A stretch of 64,000 bases of DNA from Thiorhodovibrio frisius. GTDB lineage: Bacteria; Pseudomonadota; Gammaproteobacteria; Chromatiales; Chromatiaceae. The notes beneath the pieces were generated by a model. It searched no databases, was not told where the DNA came from, and saw nothing but the letters and a program-made list of their open reading frames with translations. The stretch lies in NCBI RefSeq assembly GCF_033954835.1, contig NZ_CP121471.1, positions 186,001-250,000 of the forward strand. The letters are read 5' to 3'. Below are positions 26,077 to 34,855 of the stretch, piece after piece. Within the stretch, counting starts at the first letter, position 1. Each line of letters starts with the position of its first letter. Both the position numbers and the translations under genes were made by a program.

Positions 26077-26604
26077 ATGGACCCCTCACGCCTGAAACGC
26101 CTCGACCGCCCTGGCTTTCGCCGCGGCTTTGTCAAAGCCCACCTCGCCTCCGGGGTGGCACACCAGGTGCGCGCCTTGCGCGAGGCGCGCGGCTGGTCGC
26201 AAGGCCGGCTCGCCACGGCGCTTGGGCTCAAAGGGCAGTCTGCGGTGGCGCGGTTGGAAGACCCCGCCTATGGGCGCCACTCCCTTGCCACCCTGCTGCG
26301 CCTGGGCGAGGCCTTCGACATCGCGCTGCTGGTGAAATTCGTCCCCTTCAGCCGCTTCCTGCGTGAGGTCGAGCATCTCACGCCGGCGGCTCTGAACGCG
26401 CCGAGCTACACCCAGGAGCGCGCGCAACTGCACGCCCTGGCCACCGCGCCCAAACGCTACGATGGCCTGTCGATCAATGCCACCACGCATGCCGGGGGCT
26501 ATGCCCCGGTTGCGCTGCACGCCTCCCCCCGTCGCGCCTTCAGTGTCAGCCCGCCGTCCCGCGGCGGCGGCTATCGGGCGGCGCAGCTTGACGGGAGGCC
26601 ATGA
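26077..26604 (+). CDS. XRE-family antitoxin/regulator (HigA-like)
   Basis: This 175-residue protein. GVAHQVRALREARGWSQGRL and ATALGLKGQSAVARLEDPAY form an HTH_3 domain at about 25-75. The C-terminal half is low-complexity and may be disordered. It probably binds the upstream toxin and represses the operon. Its stop overlaps the next start, so it may be co-transcribed with the genes that follow. Confidence 0.75.
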   Translation: MDPSRLKRLDRPGFRRGFVKAHLASGVAHQVRALREARGWSQGRLATALGLKGQSAVARLEDPAYGRHSLATLLRLGEAFDIALLVKFVPFSRFLREVEHLTPAALNAPSYTQERAQLHALATAPKRYDGLSINATTHAGGYAPVALHASPRRAFSVSPPSRGGGYRAAQLDGRP

Positions 26605-26942
26605 TGGCGAGCTTGACCCAGGTGCGCGAGGGCGAAGTGCAGTTCGACCTGCACACCCCGGATGGTGTGCCGGAGATCTTTGTCGATGGCATCAGCCAGG
26701 CGATGATTGGCTTCCCCTGCACCAAGATTCTGTTCCACTCAGTGCAGGCTCCACCGGCCGCCGGGACCGCTGGTGGCGTGGTCGAACAACGCCAGGCCGT
26801 GCTGCGCTTGACCATCGGCTCCGACACGCTCGCGGAGATGTGCCGAAAACTGCTGGCGGTGCTGGAGCGAGACGACAGCGGCATGGAGACCGCCGCCGGG
26901 CAGTATCTGACGCGCCTGCGTGGCCAGGAGCCTCCGGCATGA
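26601..26942 (+). CDS. Hypothetical protein, DUF3467-like arrangement
   Basis: This 113-residue protein begins ATGATG overlapping the XRE stop. VQFDLHTPDGVPEIFVDGIS, MIGFPCTKILFHSV and LRLTIGSDTLAEMCRKLLAV are a beta-rich, immunoglobulin-like pattern seen in small uncharacterised proteins of this operon type. The following gene is a distant relative. Function unknown. Confidence 0.5.
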   Translation: MMASLTQVREGEVQFDLHTPDGVPEIFVDGISQAMIGFPCTKILFHSVQAPPAAGTAGGVVEQRQAVLRLTIGSDTLAEMCRKLLAVLERDDSGMETAAGQYLTRLRGQEPPA

Positions 26943-26945
26943 CCC

Positions 26946-27248
26946 ATGTCCCAATTCGTCCGCCTCGGCCGCAGCGCCAAGCCCAGACCAGCGCCGGCCC
27001 CCATTCAACCCCGACCCCAACCGGAGACAACCATGCATCTGTACGCCGACGGCATCAACCAAGTCACCCTGAGCAACAACAACCTGCGCATTCAGCTGGT
27101 GCAGAGTGGTCCCAACGAGACCGTCATCGAGTCCGGTACCCTCATCCTGCCCGCCAGCCAGGCGGCCGCCATCGTCAATGGCTTGACGCAGACGCTCAAC
27201 CAGCTCGACGAACAATTAAAGGCCCAGCAGGCGGCGACGACCCACTAA
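26946..27248 (+). CDS. Hypothetical protein related to the preceding gene
   Basis: This 100-residue protein. After a proline-rich start, MHLYADGINQVTLSNNNLRI, LVQSGPNETVIESGTLILPA and AAAIVNGLTQTLNQL parallel the strand order of the 26601 product (DGI-Q, N-LRI-LVQ, helix at the end). An internal ATG (27032) preceded by GGAGA may be the real start. It lies three bases before a methyltransferase. Confidence 0.5.
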   Translation: MSQFVRLGRSAKPRPAPAPIQPRPQPETTMHLYADGINQVTLSNNNLRIQLVQSGPNETVIESGTLILPASQAAAIVNGLTQTLNQLDEQLKAQQAATTH

Positions 27249-27251
27249 CAA

Positions 27252-27854
27252 ATGCCGACCTTCCTCCACATCGGCTGCGGCCCCAAGCGCAAGGCCCAGA
27301 CCACCGCCGCTTTCAACACCCCCGAGTGGCAGGAGACCCGCCTCGACATCGACCCGGCGGTCAAGCCCGACATCATCGGCACCATGACCGACATGGCGGC
27401 GGTCGAGACCGAAAGCATGGACGCGCTTTTCTCCAGCCACAACATCGAGCACCTGTACTGCACCGAAGTCGAAGGAGCGCTGAAGGAATTCCTGCGCGTG
27501 CTCAAACCCGAGGGCTTCGCCGTCATCACCTGCCCCGACATCCAGAGCGTCTGCGCGCTGGTGGCCGAGGGCAAGCTGCTCGAACCCGCCTACACCAGCC
27601 CCGCCGGGCCGATTGCGCCCATCGACATCCTCTACGGCCACCGCCCATCACTGGCGCGCGGCAATCTCTACATGGCGCACAAATGCGGCTTTACCGCGCG
27701 GGTGCTGATCGGCGTCCTGCAACAAACCGGCTTTGCCAGCATCGCCAGCCGCCGGCGCGGCGCGCCCTATTTTGATCTGTGGGCGGTGGCGAGCAAGACC
27801 GCGCTGGAGGAGGCTGCGCTGCGCACCCTGGCCGCCGCTCACATCCCGGCATGA
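27252..27854 (+). CDS. SAM-dependent methyltransferase
   Basis: This 200-residue protein. FLHIGCGPKRKAQTTAAFNT is motif I, TRLDIDPAVKPDIIG the acidic strand, and ALFSSHNIEHLYCTEVEGAL and FLRVLKPEGFAVITCPDIQS the rest of a Methyltransf_11 core. The tail is short. The stop overlaps the GT4 start (ATGA). The 3' ~110 bases were copied to 30696 and 46850. Confidence 0.82.
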   Translation: MPTFLHIGCGPKRKAQTTAAFNTPEWQETRLDIDPAVKPDIIGTMTDMAAVETESMDALFSSHNIEHLYCTEVEGALKEFLRVLKPEGFAVITCPDIQSVCALVAEGKLLEPAYTSPAGPIAPIDILYGHRPSLARGNLYMAHKCGFTARVLIGVLQQTGFASIASRRRGAPYFDLWAVASKTALEEAALRTLAAAHIPA

Positions 27855-29125
27855 ACATCCTCTTCATTCACCAAAACTTCCCCGGCCAGTTCAAGCACCT
27901 AGCCCCCGCCCTGGTGCAACGCGGCCATCGAGTCAGCGCCATGCCCCTGCGCACCATCCCCCCGCAGCGCTGGCAGGGCGTGCACCTGCATCCCTACCAA
28001 GTCAGCCGCGGCACCACCCCCGGGGTACATCCCTGGGTCAGCGACTTCGAGACCAAGACCATCCGAGCTGAGGTTTGCTTCCGCGCCGCCCTGGCGCTCA
28101 AAGCCGAAGGCTATGCGCCGGAGGTGATCATCGCCCACCACGGCTGGGGCGAGAGCCTGTTTCTCAAAGACCTCTGGCCCCAGGCCAGGCTCGGGCTGTG
28201 CTGCGAGTTCTTCTATCAGCCGCAAGGCGCCGACGTCGGTTTCGACCCCGAGTTTCCGCCCAAAGACCAAAGCGATGTCTGCCGCTTGCGCCTGAAAAAC
28301 CTCAACAACCTCGCCCACTTCGAGAGCGCCGATGGCGGCATCAGCCCCACCCAGTTCCAGGCCAGCACCTTCCCGCAGCGCTTTCGCCAGCACATCCAGG
28401 TCATCCACGACGGCATCGACACCGACACCCTGATCCCCGACCCCAGTGTCACGCTCACCCTCACCACCACCCAGGGGGAACAGATCCGCCTGAGCAAGGC
28501 CACGGAAGTCATCACCTTCGTCAACCGCAACCTCGAGCCCTACCGCGGTTACCACCGCTTCATGCGCGCCCTGCCGGAATTGCTCAAGCGCCGCCCTCAA
28601 GCCCGGGTGCTGCTGGTCGGTGGTGAGGACGTCAGCTACGGCGCCCGGCCCGATCCGGCTGTGCATGGACAAAAGACCTGGAAGCAGATTTTCATCGACG
28701 AAGTCCGCCCGCACATCCCCGATGCCGACTGGGCGCGGGTACATTTTCTCGGCCACCTCGACTACGCCCAGTTTATCGCCGTGCTGCGCCTCTCGCGCGT
28801 CCACGTCTACCTGACCTACCCCTTTGTACTCTCCTGGAGCCTGCTCGAAGCCATGAGCCTGGGCTGCGCCATCGTCGCCAGCGACATCGCCCCGGTCAGA
28901 GAGGCCATCGCGCACAATGAAACCGGCCGGCTGGTTGACTTCTTCGACACCGCCGGCTTGGTCGAGGCCATCGACCAGCTGCTGGAAGACCCCAGCACAA
29001 GACAGCGCCTGGGCCACCAAGCCCGCGCCTTTGCCCAAGCGACCTATGACCTCAAGCGCGTGTGCCTGCCACGGCAGTTGGCCTGGGTCGAGGGGCTGGG
29101 TAAGCTGCCACCCAAGACCGCCTGA
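27851..29125 (+). CDS. GT4-family glycosyltransferase
   Basis: This 424-residue protein from ATG 27851. The N-terminal domain NILFIHQNFPGQFKHLAPAL with PEVIIAHHGWGESLFLKDLW is the Glyco_trans_4_3 type. The C-terminal GT-B domain has VITFVNRNLEPYRGYHRFMR, ARVLLVGGEDVSYG and YPFVLSWSLLEAMSLGCAIV, with the E-x7-E-like donor site. It is full length and probably cytoplasmic or membrane-associated. It forms an operon with the flanking methyltransferases; the acceptor is unknown. Confidence 0.88.
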   Translation: MNILFIHQNFPGQFKHLAPALVQRGHRVSAMPLRTIPPQRWQGVHLHPYQVSRGTTPGVHPWVSDFETKTIRAEVCFRAALALKAEGYAPEVIIAHHGWGESLFLKDLWPQARLGLCCEFFYQPQGADVGFDPEFPPKDQSDVCRLRLKNLNNLAHFESADGGISPTQFQASTFPQRFRQHIQVIHDGIDTDTLIPDPSVTLTLTTTQGEQIRLSKATEVITFVNRNLEPYRGYHRFMRALPELLKRRPQARVLLVGGEDVSYGARPDPAVHGQKTWKQIFIDEVRPHIPDADWARVHFLGHLDYAQFIAVLRLSRVHVYLTYPFVLSWSLLEAMSLGCAIVASDIAPVREAIAHNETGRLVDFFDTAGLVEAIDQLLEDPSTRQRLGHQARAFAQATYDLKRVCLPRQLAWVEGLGKLPPKTA

Positions 29126-29153
29126 CATCACACCACACTCTAAGGACCATCCC

Positions 29154-30689
29154 ATGACCGACTGGACCGCCGGCTACGTCGCCGACATCGGCTACACCCA
29201 CGGCTACTACACCGAACTGAACCCCGCCCGCCAGGCGCTGCCCTTCCTCAACGCCGGCCTCGCTCCACCCCAGATCACCCACGCCTGCGAGCTCGGCTTC
29301 GGCCAGGGCCTGAGCGTCAACCTCCATGCCGCCGCCACGGGCGTGCACTGGAGCGGCACCGACTTCAACCCCAGCCAAGCCGCCTTTGCCCAAACACTGG
29401 CCAGCGCCGCCGGCAGCGACGCCCAGCTGTTCGACGATAGCTTCGCCGAGCTCGCCGCCCGCGACGACCTGCCCGACTTCGACTTCATCGGCGTGCATGG
29501 CATCTGGAGCTGGATCAGCGACGACAACCGCCGGGTCATGGTCGACTTCATCCGCCGCAAGCTCAAAGTCGGCGGCGTGCTCTATCTCAGCTACAACACC
29601 CTACCCGGTTGGGCCGCCTTTGCCCCCATGCGCCACCTGATGACCGAGCATGCCGACGCCCTGGGCGCCGAAGGCCAAGGCATCGTCAAGCGCATCTACG
29701 GCGCCATCGCCTTCGCCGAGCAACTGCTCGCCACCAACCCCCTCTACAGCCGCGCCAACCCCCAGATCCGCGAGCGGCTGGAGACAATGAAAGCCCACAA
29801 CCGCCACTACCTCGCGCACGAATACTTCAACCGCGACTGGCACCCCATGCACTTTGCCACCCTGGCCGAGTGGCTTGCGCCGGCCAAACTGCGCCATGCC
29901 GGCTCCGCCCATCTGCTCGATGCCATCGACGCCATCAACCTCACGCAAGAGCAACAGACCCTGCTCAACCAGCTCCCCGACCCCGACTTCCGGCAAAGCG
30001 TGCGGGACTTCATGGTCAACCAACAATTCCGTCGTGACTACTGGATCAAAGGCCCGCGCCGGCTCAATGCCCTCGAGCAAGCCGAGGCCCTGCGCGCTCA
30101 GCGCCTGGTGCTCATCGCCCATCGCCCCGATGTCCCGCTCAAGGTCACCGGCAGCCTCGGCGAGGCCAATCTGTCTGAGGCCATTTACACCCCCATCCTC
30201 GACCAGCTCGCCGACCACCAACCCAAGACCATCGGTCAACTGGAAACTAGCCTCAAAGACCAAGGCATCAGCTTCCCACAACTGCTGCAAGCCACCCTGA
30301 TCCTCACCGGCGCCGGCCACCTCGCCCCCGTCCAGACCGACGCCGCCATTGCCCAGGCCAAAGCGCGCAGCGACGCCCTCAACCGCCACCTGATGCAGCA
30401 AGCCCGCGGCAGCAGCGACGTGCAATTCCTCGCCAGCCCCGTCACCGGCGGCGGCATTCAGGTTAACCGCTTCGAGCAACTGTTCCTGCTCAGCCGCAGC
30501 CAGGGCCAACAACATCCCAGCGACTGGGCCGAAGCCACCTGGCAACTGCTCCACAGCCAAGGCCAGCGCCTGCTCAAAGAGGGCAAGGCCATCGAGTCGG
30601 AGGAAGAGAACCGCGCCGAGCTAAACAAACAGGCCGAGGCGTTCGCGGCCAAGCGGTTGCCGATGTTGAAGGCCTTGCAGGTGGTGTAA
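29154..30689 (+). CDS. SAM methyltransferase with MethyTransf_Reg domain
   Basis: This 511-residue protein from ATG 29154. The core has HACELGFGQGLSVNLHAAAT, WSGTDFNPSQAAFAQTLA, FIGVHGIWSWISDDNRRVMV and KLKVGGVLYLSYNTLPGWAA. Residues ~215-300 fit the methyltransferase regulatory domain (HEYFNRDWHPMHFATLAEWL), and the C-terminus is helical. The family is common in surface-glycan loci. It follows the GT4 gene by 28 bases. A short part of its 3' end was copied to 46705. Confidence 0.85.
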   Translation: MTDWTAGYVADIGYTHGYYTELNPARQALPFLNAGLAPPQITHACELGFGQGLSVNLHAAATGVHWSGTDFNPSQAAFAQTLASAAGSDAQLFDDSFAELAARDDLPDFDFIGVHGIWSWISDDNRRVMVDFIRRKLKVGGVLYLSYNTLPGWAAFAPMRHLMTEHADALGAEGQGIVKRIYGAIAFAEQLLATNPLYSRANPQIRERLETMKAHNRHYLAHEYFNRDWHPMHFATLAEWLAPAKLRHAGSAHLLDAIDAINLTQEQQTLLNQLPDPDFRQSVRDFMVNQQFRRDYWIKGPRRLNALEQAEALRAQRLVLIAHRPDVPLKVTGSLGEANLSEAIYTPILDQLADHQPKTIGQLETSLKDQGISFPQLLQATLILTGAGHLAPVQTDAAIAQAKARSDALNRHLMQQARGSSDVQFLASPVTGGGIQVNRFEQLFLLSRSQGQQHPSDWAEATWQLLHSQGQRLLKEGKAIESEEENRAELNKQAEAFAAKRLPMLKALQVV

Positions 30690-30695
30690 GTACAA

Positions 30696-30813
30696 CCGCA
30701 TCGCCAGCCGCCGGCGCGGCGCGCCCTATTTTGATCTGTGGGCAGTGGCGAGCAAGACAGCGCTGGAGGAGGCTGCGCTGCGGGCGCTGGCGGTGGGGCA
30801 TGTTCCGGGGTAG
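30696..30813 (+). pseudogene. Copy of the 3' end of the 27252 methyltransferase gene
   Basis: Encodes IASRRRGAPYFDLWAVASKT and EEAALRALAVGHVPG, matching codons 160-200 of the 27252 gene. It is preceded by the 3' end of the 29154 gene here and again at 46705-46937. Confidence 0.8.
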
Positions 30814-30885
30814 GGTTTTTCGCTACCGCCGCCGCTACCCGAAGCCGGCGGGGTTGGCGGCTATCCCTGCTTGCGCCCAATCGGC

Positions 30886-30897
30886 TACACTCGCCCG
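30886..30897 (+). promoter_or_regulatory. CTANACT-N6-ATG box before Rpn copy 1
   Basis: CGGCTACACT, six bases, ATG 30898. That ATG opens a 17-codon leader whose TGA overlaps the Rpn ATG at 30951. Confidence 0.5.
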
Positions 30898-30950
30898 ATG
30901 AGCGCCGAGACCCAAACACCCGACACCGGCGCGCAGTCAGGGAGCCCCTG

Positions 30951-31844
30951 ATGAGCCACGACCAGAACTTCAAAAACCTCATCCTCGACTATCCACGCCA
31001 GGCCATCGAGTTTGCCGCCGCCAGCGAAGCGGCACGGCTTGATGATCAGGTGCGCATTCTGCCGCTGCGCGAGGAGCAGCTCAAAGAGCGCCTCGGCGAG
31101 CGCTTTCGGGAGTTAGACGTGCCGCTGTTGCTCGAATGGCCCGATGGCCGCCGCCAGGCACTGCTGTTTGTCTTCGAGGAGGAAACCGAGCCTGGGCGCT
31201 TCTCCATCCATCGCCTGGCCCATTACTGCCTGGACCTGTCCGAGCTCTACCAGACCGAGCGCGTGGTGCCGGTGGTCATCTTCCTGCACCCCGGTGGCTT
31301 CCGCGAAACGCTCAGCCTCGGCAGCGACACGCGCGCCTATTTACAGTTCAGCTATCTGGCCTGTGCGCTGTTCGGGCTCAAGGCGCGCGATTACTTCGAC
31401 AGCCCCAACCTGGTCGCGCGCCTGAACCTGCCCAACATGCAGTATGCGCCCGAGGAGAAGGTTGAAGTCTACGCCCAAGCCGTGCGCGGCCTGCGCACGC
31501 TGGAACCCGACCGCGAGCGGCAGATCAAATACCTCGACTTCGTCGACATCTATGCCGCTCTTGATGAGAATGAACGCCAGCGCTACCAGCAACAGTATGC
31601 AGAGGAGATCGAGACCATGACCGCGTTTGCTGATCGTTTTATTGAACAGGGAGTGCAGCAGGGAGTGCAGCAGGGTTTGCAGCAGGGCGAGGCCACCATC
31701 TTGATGCGCCAGTTCGCGCGGAAATTCGGCACTGATTCGGCCGAGACCTACCGCCCGCGTATCGAATCCGCCGAGCCCGAGCAGCTGGAGGCTTGGTCCG
31801 AGCGCATCCTCAGCGCCGACAGCCCCGAGACCATCTTCCACTGA
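30951..31844 (+). CDS. Rpn-family nuclease, SHDQNF group, copy 1
   Basis: This 297-residue protein is one of five close paralogues. MSHDQNFKNLILDYPRQAIE begins the PD-(D/E)XK-like domain; LLLEWPDGRRQALLFVFEEE is the central acidic segment and KYLDFVDIYA is conserved. Near residue 230, a run of QQG units (GVQQGVQQGLQQGEA) precedes the DUF4351-like tail PEQLEAWSERILSAD. The family is linked to recombination and horizontal transfer. A short leader ORF precedes it. Confidence 0.82.
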   Translation: MSHDQNFKNLILDYPRQAIEFAAASEAARLDDQVRILPLREEQLKERLGERFRELDVPLLLEWPDGRRQALLFVFEEETEPGRFSIHRLAHYCLDLSELYQTERVVPVVIFLHPGGFRETLSLGSDTRAYLQFSYLACALFGLKARDYFDSPNLVARLNLPNMQYAPEEKVEVYAQAVRGLRTLEPDRERQIKYLDFVDIYAALDENERQRYQQQYAEEIETMTAFADRFIEQGVQQGVQQGLQQGEATILMRQFARKFGTDSAETYRPRIESAEPEQLEAWSERILSADSPETIFH

Positions 31845-31869
31845 GGCACCGGCAGCGCAGGCAACATCA

Positions 31870-31881
31870 ATTCCGGGGACA
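31870..31881 (+). repeat. Repeat A copy 7, left half
   Basis: ATTCCGGGGACA, 5' exon of intron copy 4; right half at 32683-32696. Confidence 0.85.
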
Positions 31882-32682
31882 GTGCGGCCTGGCAAGGCCG
31901 CGTGCTCTAGCGGGTTAGAGTCCCGCCTGGGTAATCGTGAGCCGCGAGCCCGGTATCAAGCCTTACGGCGCGAAGGGTAACTGACGCGTCGGTGCGTAGG
32001 CATGAAAACAGGCGAGGTGCAAAGGTAGCGGGTGAAGCCGCCCCTGAAGGTGTAGAGCCCCGAAAAGAATTTGTCGGAGAGTGCCGACGGGTTTGTCCCC
32101 CCGGCAGGCAACACTCCATGTCGCGTCAAGGTCAGTGGCATGGAGACTCCCCGGGGTCCGAGGCCGTATCGAGCCTTACATTGAGAGCACGTGGTAACCA
32201 GGGAGATCCAACAGCCGGTCTGCGGGAGGTGGGCACCGATGAACAAGTCTAATCAACGAGGACATCGGCGGTGGTTGCTGGAAGTCGGAGCCACTCGTAT
32301 GAGCGATGACGCCCGGTAATGCGGGTCGAGCAAAGGAGTGGCGGTTTGGGAGATTGCATTGGTCTAACACGCCCCTACACCGAGAGGACTCTGCGCGTGA
32401 AAACGAGAGCCGATGCGATTCACACCAATGGAGCCAAGCGCGAGAAACATGGGTGGTCTGATGGAAGGAGGGCTTTCTGTGTTGATGGGTTGAGACAGCC
32501 CATTCCTTGGTGAATGACCTGAACTGGGAGCCGGATGGTGTAACACTCCAAGTCCGGTTCTGCGAGGAGCCGGGTAACGAAGCTGCGCACGGTCATAATA
32601 TTGTGGCACCGCCGGGAAACCAGGCGGAAACAGAGAAAACAAACCTTGACCTAAACGCGGACAAGTTCCCGGCTTACTCTCC
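31882..32682 (+). mobile_element. Group II intron, ORF-less, copy 4
   Basis: 801 nt, nearly identical to copies 2 and 3, with a C to T change at 31928 shared with copy 5. It is flanked by both halves of repeat A. Confidence 0.87.
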
Positions 32683-32696
32683 GTATACTTAATTCC
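32683..32696 (+). repeat. Repeat A copy 7, right half
   Basis: GTATACTTAATTCC. No RAYT leader follows; a MITE begins 14 bases later. Confidence 0.85.
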
Positions 32697-32710
32697 TTTC
32701 GGGCTGCGCC

Positions 32711-32873
32711 TAGGTAGTTCAATTTGAGCTGTTACACGCACATTTTAAGCAGGCAACTACCGTGCGGGCCTATGTTCTCAAGTTTCTGTTTTAGAAGATT
32801 TAATTATGTCTTCTAGGTGAAGGGAAGTTGCGTGAGCCAGAACATGGGAAATCTGGCCAAATTGAACTACCTA
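32711..32873. mobile_element. MITE, 163 bp
   Basis: Perfect 16-bp terminal inverted repeats (TAGGTAGTTCAATTTG and its complement) bound a noncoding, AT-richer interior. Identical 9-bp direct repeats (GGCTGCGCC) at 32702-32710 and 32874-32882 flank it, as a target duplication should. The autonomous partner is not in the window. Confidence 0.85.
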
Positions 32874-32913
32874 GGCTGCGCCCCAACCCTCCCAACCACG
32901 GCACCGAATCGGC

Positions 32914-32925
32914 TAAACTCAGCCC
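32914..32925 (+). promoter_or_regulatory. CTANACT-N6-ATG box before Rpn remnant
   Basis: CGGCTAAACT, six bases, ATG 32926. Confidence 0.5.
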
Positions 32926-33003
32926 ATGACAGCCGACACCCAAGCCGCTGACATCAGCGACAAACCCGACTACGACAGCCCCTGGAAAGAAGCGCTGGAG
33001 CGG
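32926..33003 (+). pseudogene. N-terminal fragment of a DUF4351/Rpn gene
   Basis: MTADTQAADISDKPDYDSPW then KEALERFL, parallel to the start of the 14466 protein. It stops after ~28 codons at the junction with the VapB-like gene. Confidence 0.75.
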
Positions 33004-33079
33004 TTCTTGCCAACATCTGCGGCGCGTCTCAGCTAAACTTGTTAAAAATGCTGCGCAGCTCTCACAGGCAGGACAGGTC

Positions 33080-33355
33080 ATGCAACACGCGGTTCAAATA
33101 GACACTGTTATCAGCGCCGAGGCGATTCACACATTTCCTGCGCTTCGACCCTTGCTTGGGCATCGCGTGAGAGTCACCGTTGATCAACTTGACCAAGATA
33201 GTGAGTCAGAAGATAGCTACCAGCCAATCAGCCAAATCGGGCAGCTCGCACTCCAAGCGCGCAAAGCCCACCTCGACGCTGGAGGCAAGCTCATGAACGC
33301 AGACGAAATTACCGAGGAGGTGCGCCAGCGTCGAGGCGGTTGTTCGGATGTCTGA
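33080..33355 (+). CDS. VapB-like antitoxin
   Basis: This 91-residue protein is nearly identical to the one at 63002. HAVQIDTVISAEAIHTFPAL and GHRVRVTVDQLDQDSESEDS are followed by a helical toxin-binding tail (GGKLMNADEITEEVRQRRGG). Its partner PIN gene starts at 33348 but is broken after 9 codons by an insertion sequence, so this antitoxin is now alone. Confidence 0.75.
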   Translation: MQHAVQIDTVISAEAIHTFPALRPLLGHRVRVTVDQLDQDSESEDSYQPISQIGQLALQARKAHLDAGGKLMNADEITEEVRQRRGGCSDV

Positions 33356-33374
33356 GATTCGCACGGCAATTGAC
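33348..33374 (+). pseudogene. PIN toxin start, interrupted by an insertion sequence
   Basis: MSEIRTAID matches the first residues of the intact PIN toxin at 63270. The insertion begins exactly after this Asp codon. No continuation is seen on the far side. Confidence 0.75.
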
Positions 33375-34855
33375 TGTAATGGTCAAAAAATCCGATGACC
33401 ATTGAAGTGTGGATTTTCGCGTTGTCGTCAAGCGTAATTTCGGCCATCGCGACGGGCTGAACAGCGGTTCATCACCCGAAATCGACCCTCGAAGCGCGCT
33501 TCGGGCTCGGCACCAGGCCACATTCCCAAATTCCAGGCGCAAGTCACTCTCGGCTGTCGGTGCCGAAATCCGCGACACGAGACTCGCGAGCTTCAGATCA
33601 GGGTGTTAAGCCGCCCAGCGATAGCTGCTATGCAGCCCGCCAAGCCACTGCTTGCGGACCAGTTTTCGCGGGATTTTGAAAAACTCAGGATCGTTCGCTG
33701 CCGGATTATCGGTGAGGTCCGGCAAGATCGGCGGCTCGACACCATTGACCATGTGCGGGCGGGCGGTGTTGTAGTACGCTTGGAACTCGACCAGCAGCCG
33801 GTTCAAATGGCGGTCATTGAGCGGCTGGACATAGCGCAGCACATACTCATCGAGCGTGCGGTGAAAGCGCTCAACCACGCCGTTGTGCCACGGGCACTTG
33901 AAGCCGATGCGAATGGGCTTGATGCCCATGGCGGGCAGGGTTTGCTTGACGATGGGCAGAAAGGAGGTGTCGCGATCCATCACAATGGCCTCGGGCAGCA
34001 CATCCAAGTCCATGAAGGCGTTGCGCAGTTGTTGCGCGACCCAGGCTGCGGTCGGGTGATAGGTGCAACGTGACCAGTGCAAGACCCGGCGCCCATGGTC
34101 GATCAGCTTGAAGATGTAAAGCGTGTTTCCGGTCAGGTCGTAGCAGGCCTTAAAATCGATGGCCATGACATGCTGGTTGTAGAGGATGGTCAACCATCCC
34201 GGCTCTGACTCGCGCGGTGGTTGCTTGCCTTTGGTGCGTGGCTCAAAGCCGTGGGCTTTGAGAATCTTGACCACCGTATTCTTGGTGATCTTGCATTTCA
34301 ACTCACCACCGGTGAGCATCCGTGCAATCCGGCCAGCACTGTAATAGGGATGGGCGTTCTTGATGGCCAGGATCGCATCAGCAACGAACTGTGGTGTTGG
34401 CGGTCGTCCCCGGCGCTTGCCCTCGGCACTCTTCAGCGCATGCCGCCGCCGGCCCCTGGCTTGCAGCCAGCGGATGTAGGTCATGGGGCTAAAACGCAGG
34501 AAGCGCGTGAGCCAAGGAAAAGACCAGCGCAGCCAGGCGATCAGCCATTTCTGCCAGGCTTCAAGCCTGGGCAATTTTCTCACCAGCCGTCGCTTGGCTG
34601 GCGGTGTTCCGCGCCCATCGGCCGAGACCACCTTCTGGCGAAGGCTTTTGAGTTCCAGCGACAGCACCAGCAACTGCAAGCGCCGCTTGGCCCAGGTGAT
34701 GCGGTCGCGCCGGTAGCGCCGAACGCTGAACAACCCCACAATCACTCCGCTGGCAAAGGCGAGCAGGAGTATCCACCACGGCATCGTGATTCCTCCGATC
34801 GGCAAAAAGCGGCGGAGGGTACGCGAGGTGGGGTGTCTTGATCCACCACAAAGAG
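33375..34855 (-). mobile_element. Insertion sequence with DDE integrase-type transposase
   Basis: The left edge is fixed at 33375 by comparison with the intact vapC at 63296. It begins TGTAATGGTCA and an 8-bp inverted repeat (AATGGTCA/TGACCATT) lies at 33377-33402. The right end, somewhere between 34806 and 34855, is not certain and no target duplication is recognised. 33403-33605 has no clear gene. Confidence 0.6.
33606..34805 (-). CDS. DDE integrase-core transposase with an N-terminal membrane-like segment
   Basis: This 399-residue protein. MPWWILLLAFASGVIVGLFS at the N-terminus looks like a transmembrane helix, followed by basic residues. A winged-helix region (PPTPQFVADAILAIKNAHPY) leads to the rve domain with NQHVMAIDFKACYDLTG (Asp), EAIVMDRDTSFLPIVKQTL (Asp) and HNGVVERFHRTLDEYVLRYV (Glu). 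The length is intact. The hydrophobic leader is odd for a DNA transposase; an internal start after it is possible. Confidence 0.82.
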   Translation of the reverse strand: MPIGGITMPWWILLLAFASGVIVGLFSVRRYRRDRITWAKRRLQLLVLSLELKSLRQKVVSADGRGTPPAKRRLVRKLPRLEAWQKWLIAWLRWSFPWLTRFLRFSPMTYIRWLQARGRRRHALKSAEGKRRGRPPTPQFVADAILAIKNAHPYYSAGRIARMLTGGELKCKITKNTVVKILKAHGFEPRTKGKQPPRESEPGWLTILYNQHVMAIDFKACYDLTGNTLYIFKLIDHGRRVLHWSRCTYHPTAAWVAQQLRNAFMDLDVLPEAIVMDRDTSFLPIVKQTLPAMGIKPIRIGFKCPWHNGVVERFHRTLDEYVLRYVQPLNDRHLNRLLVEFQAYYNTARPHMVNGVEPPILPDLTDNPAANDPEFFKIPRKLVRKQWLGGLHSSYRWAA

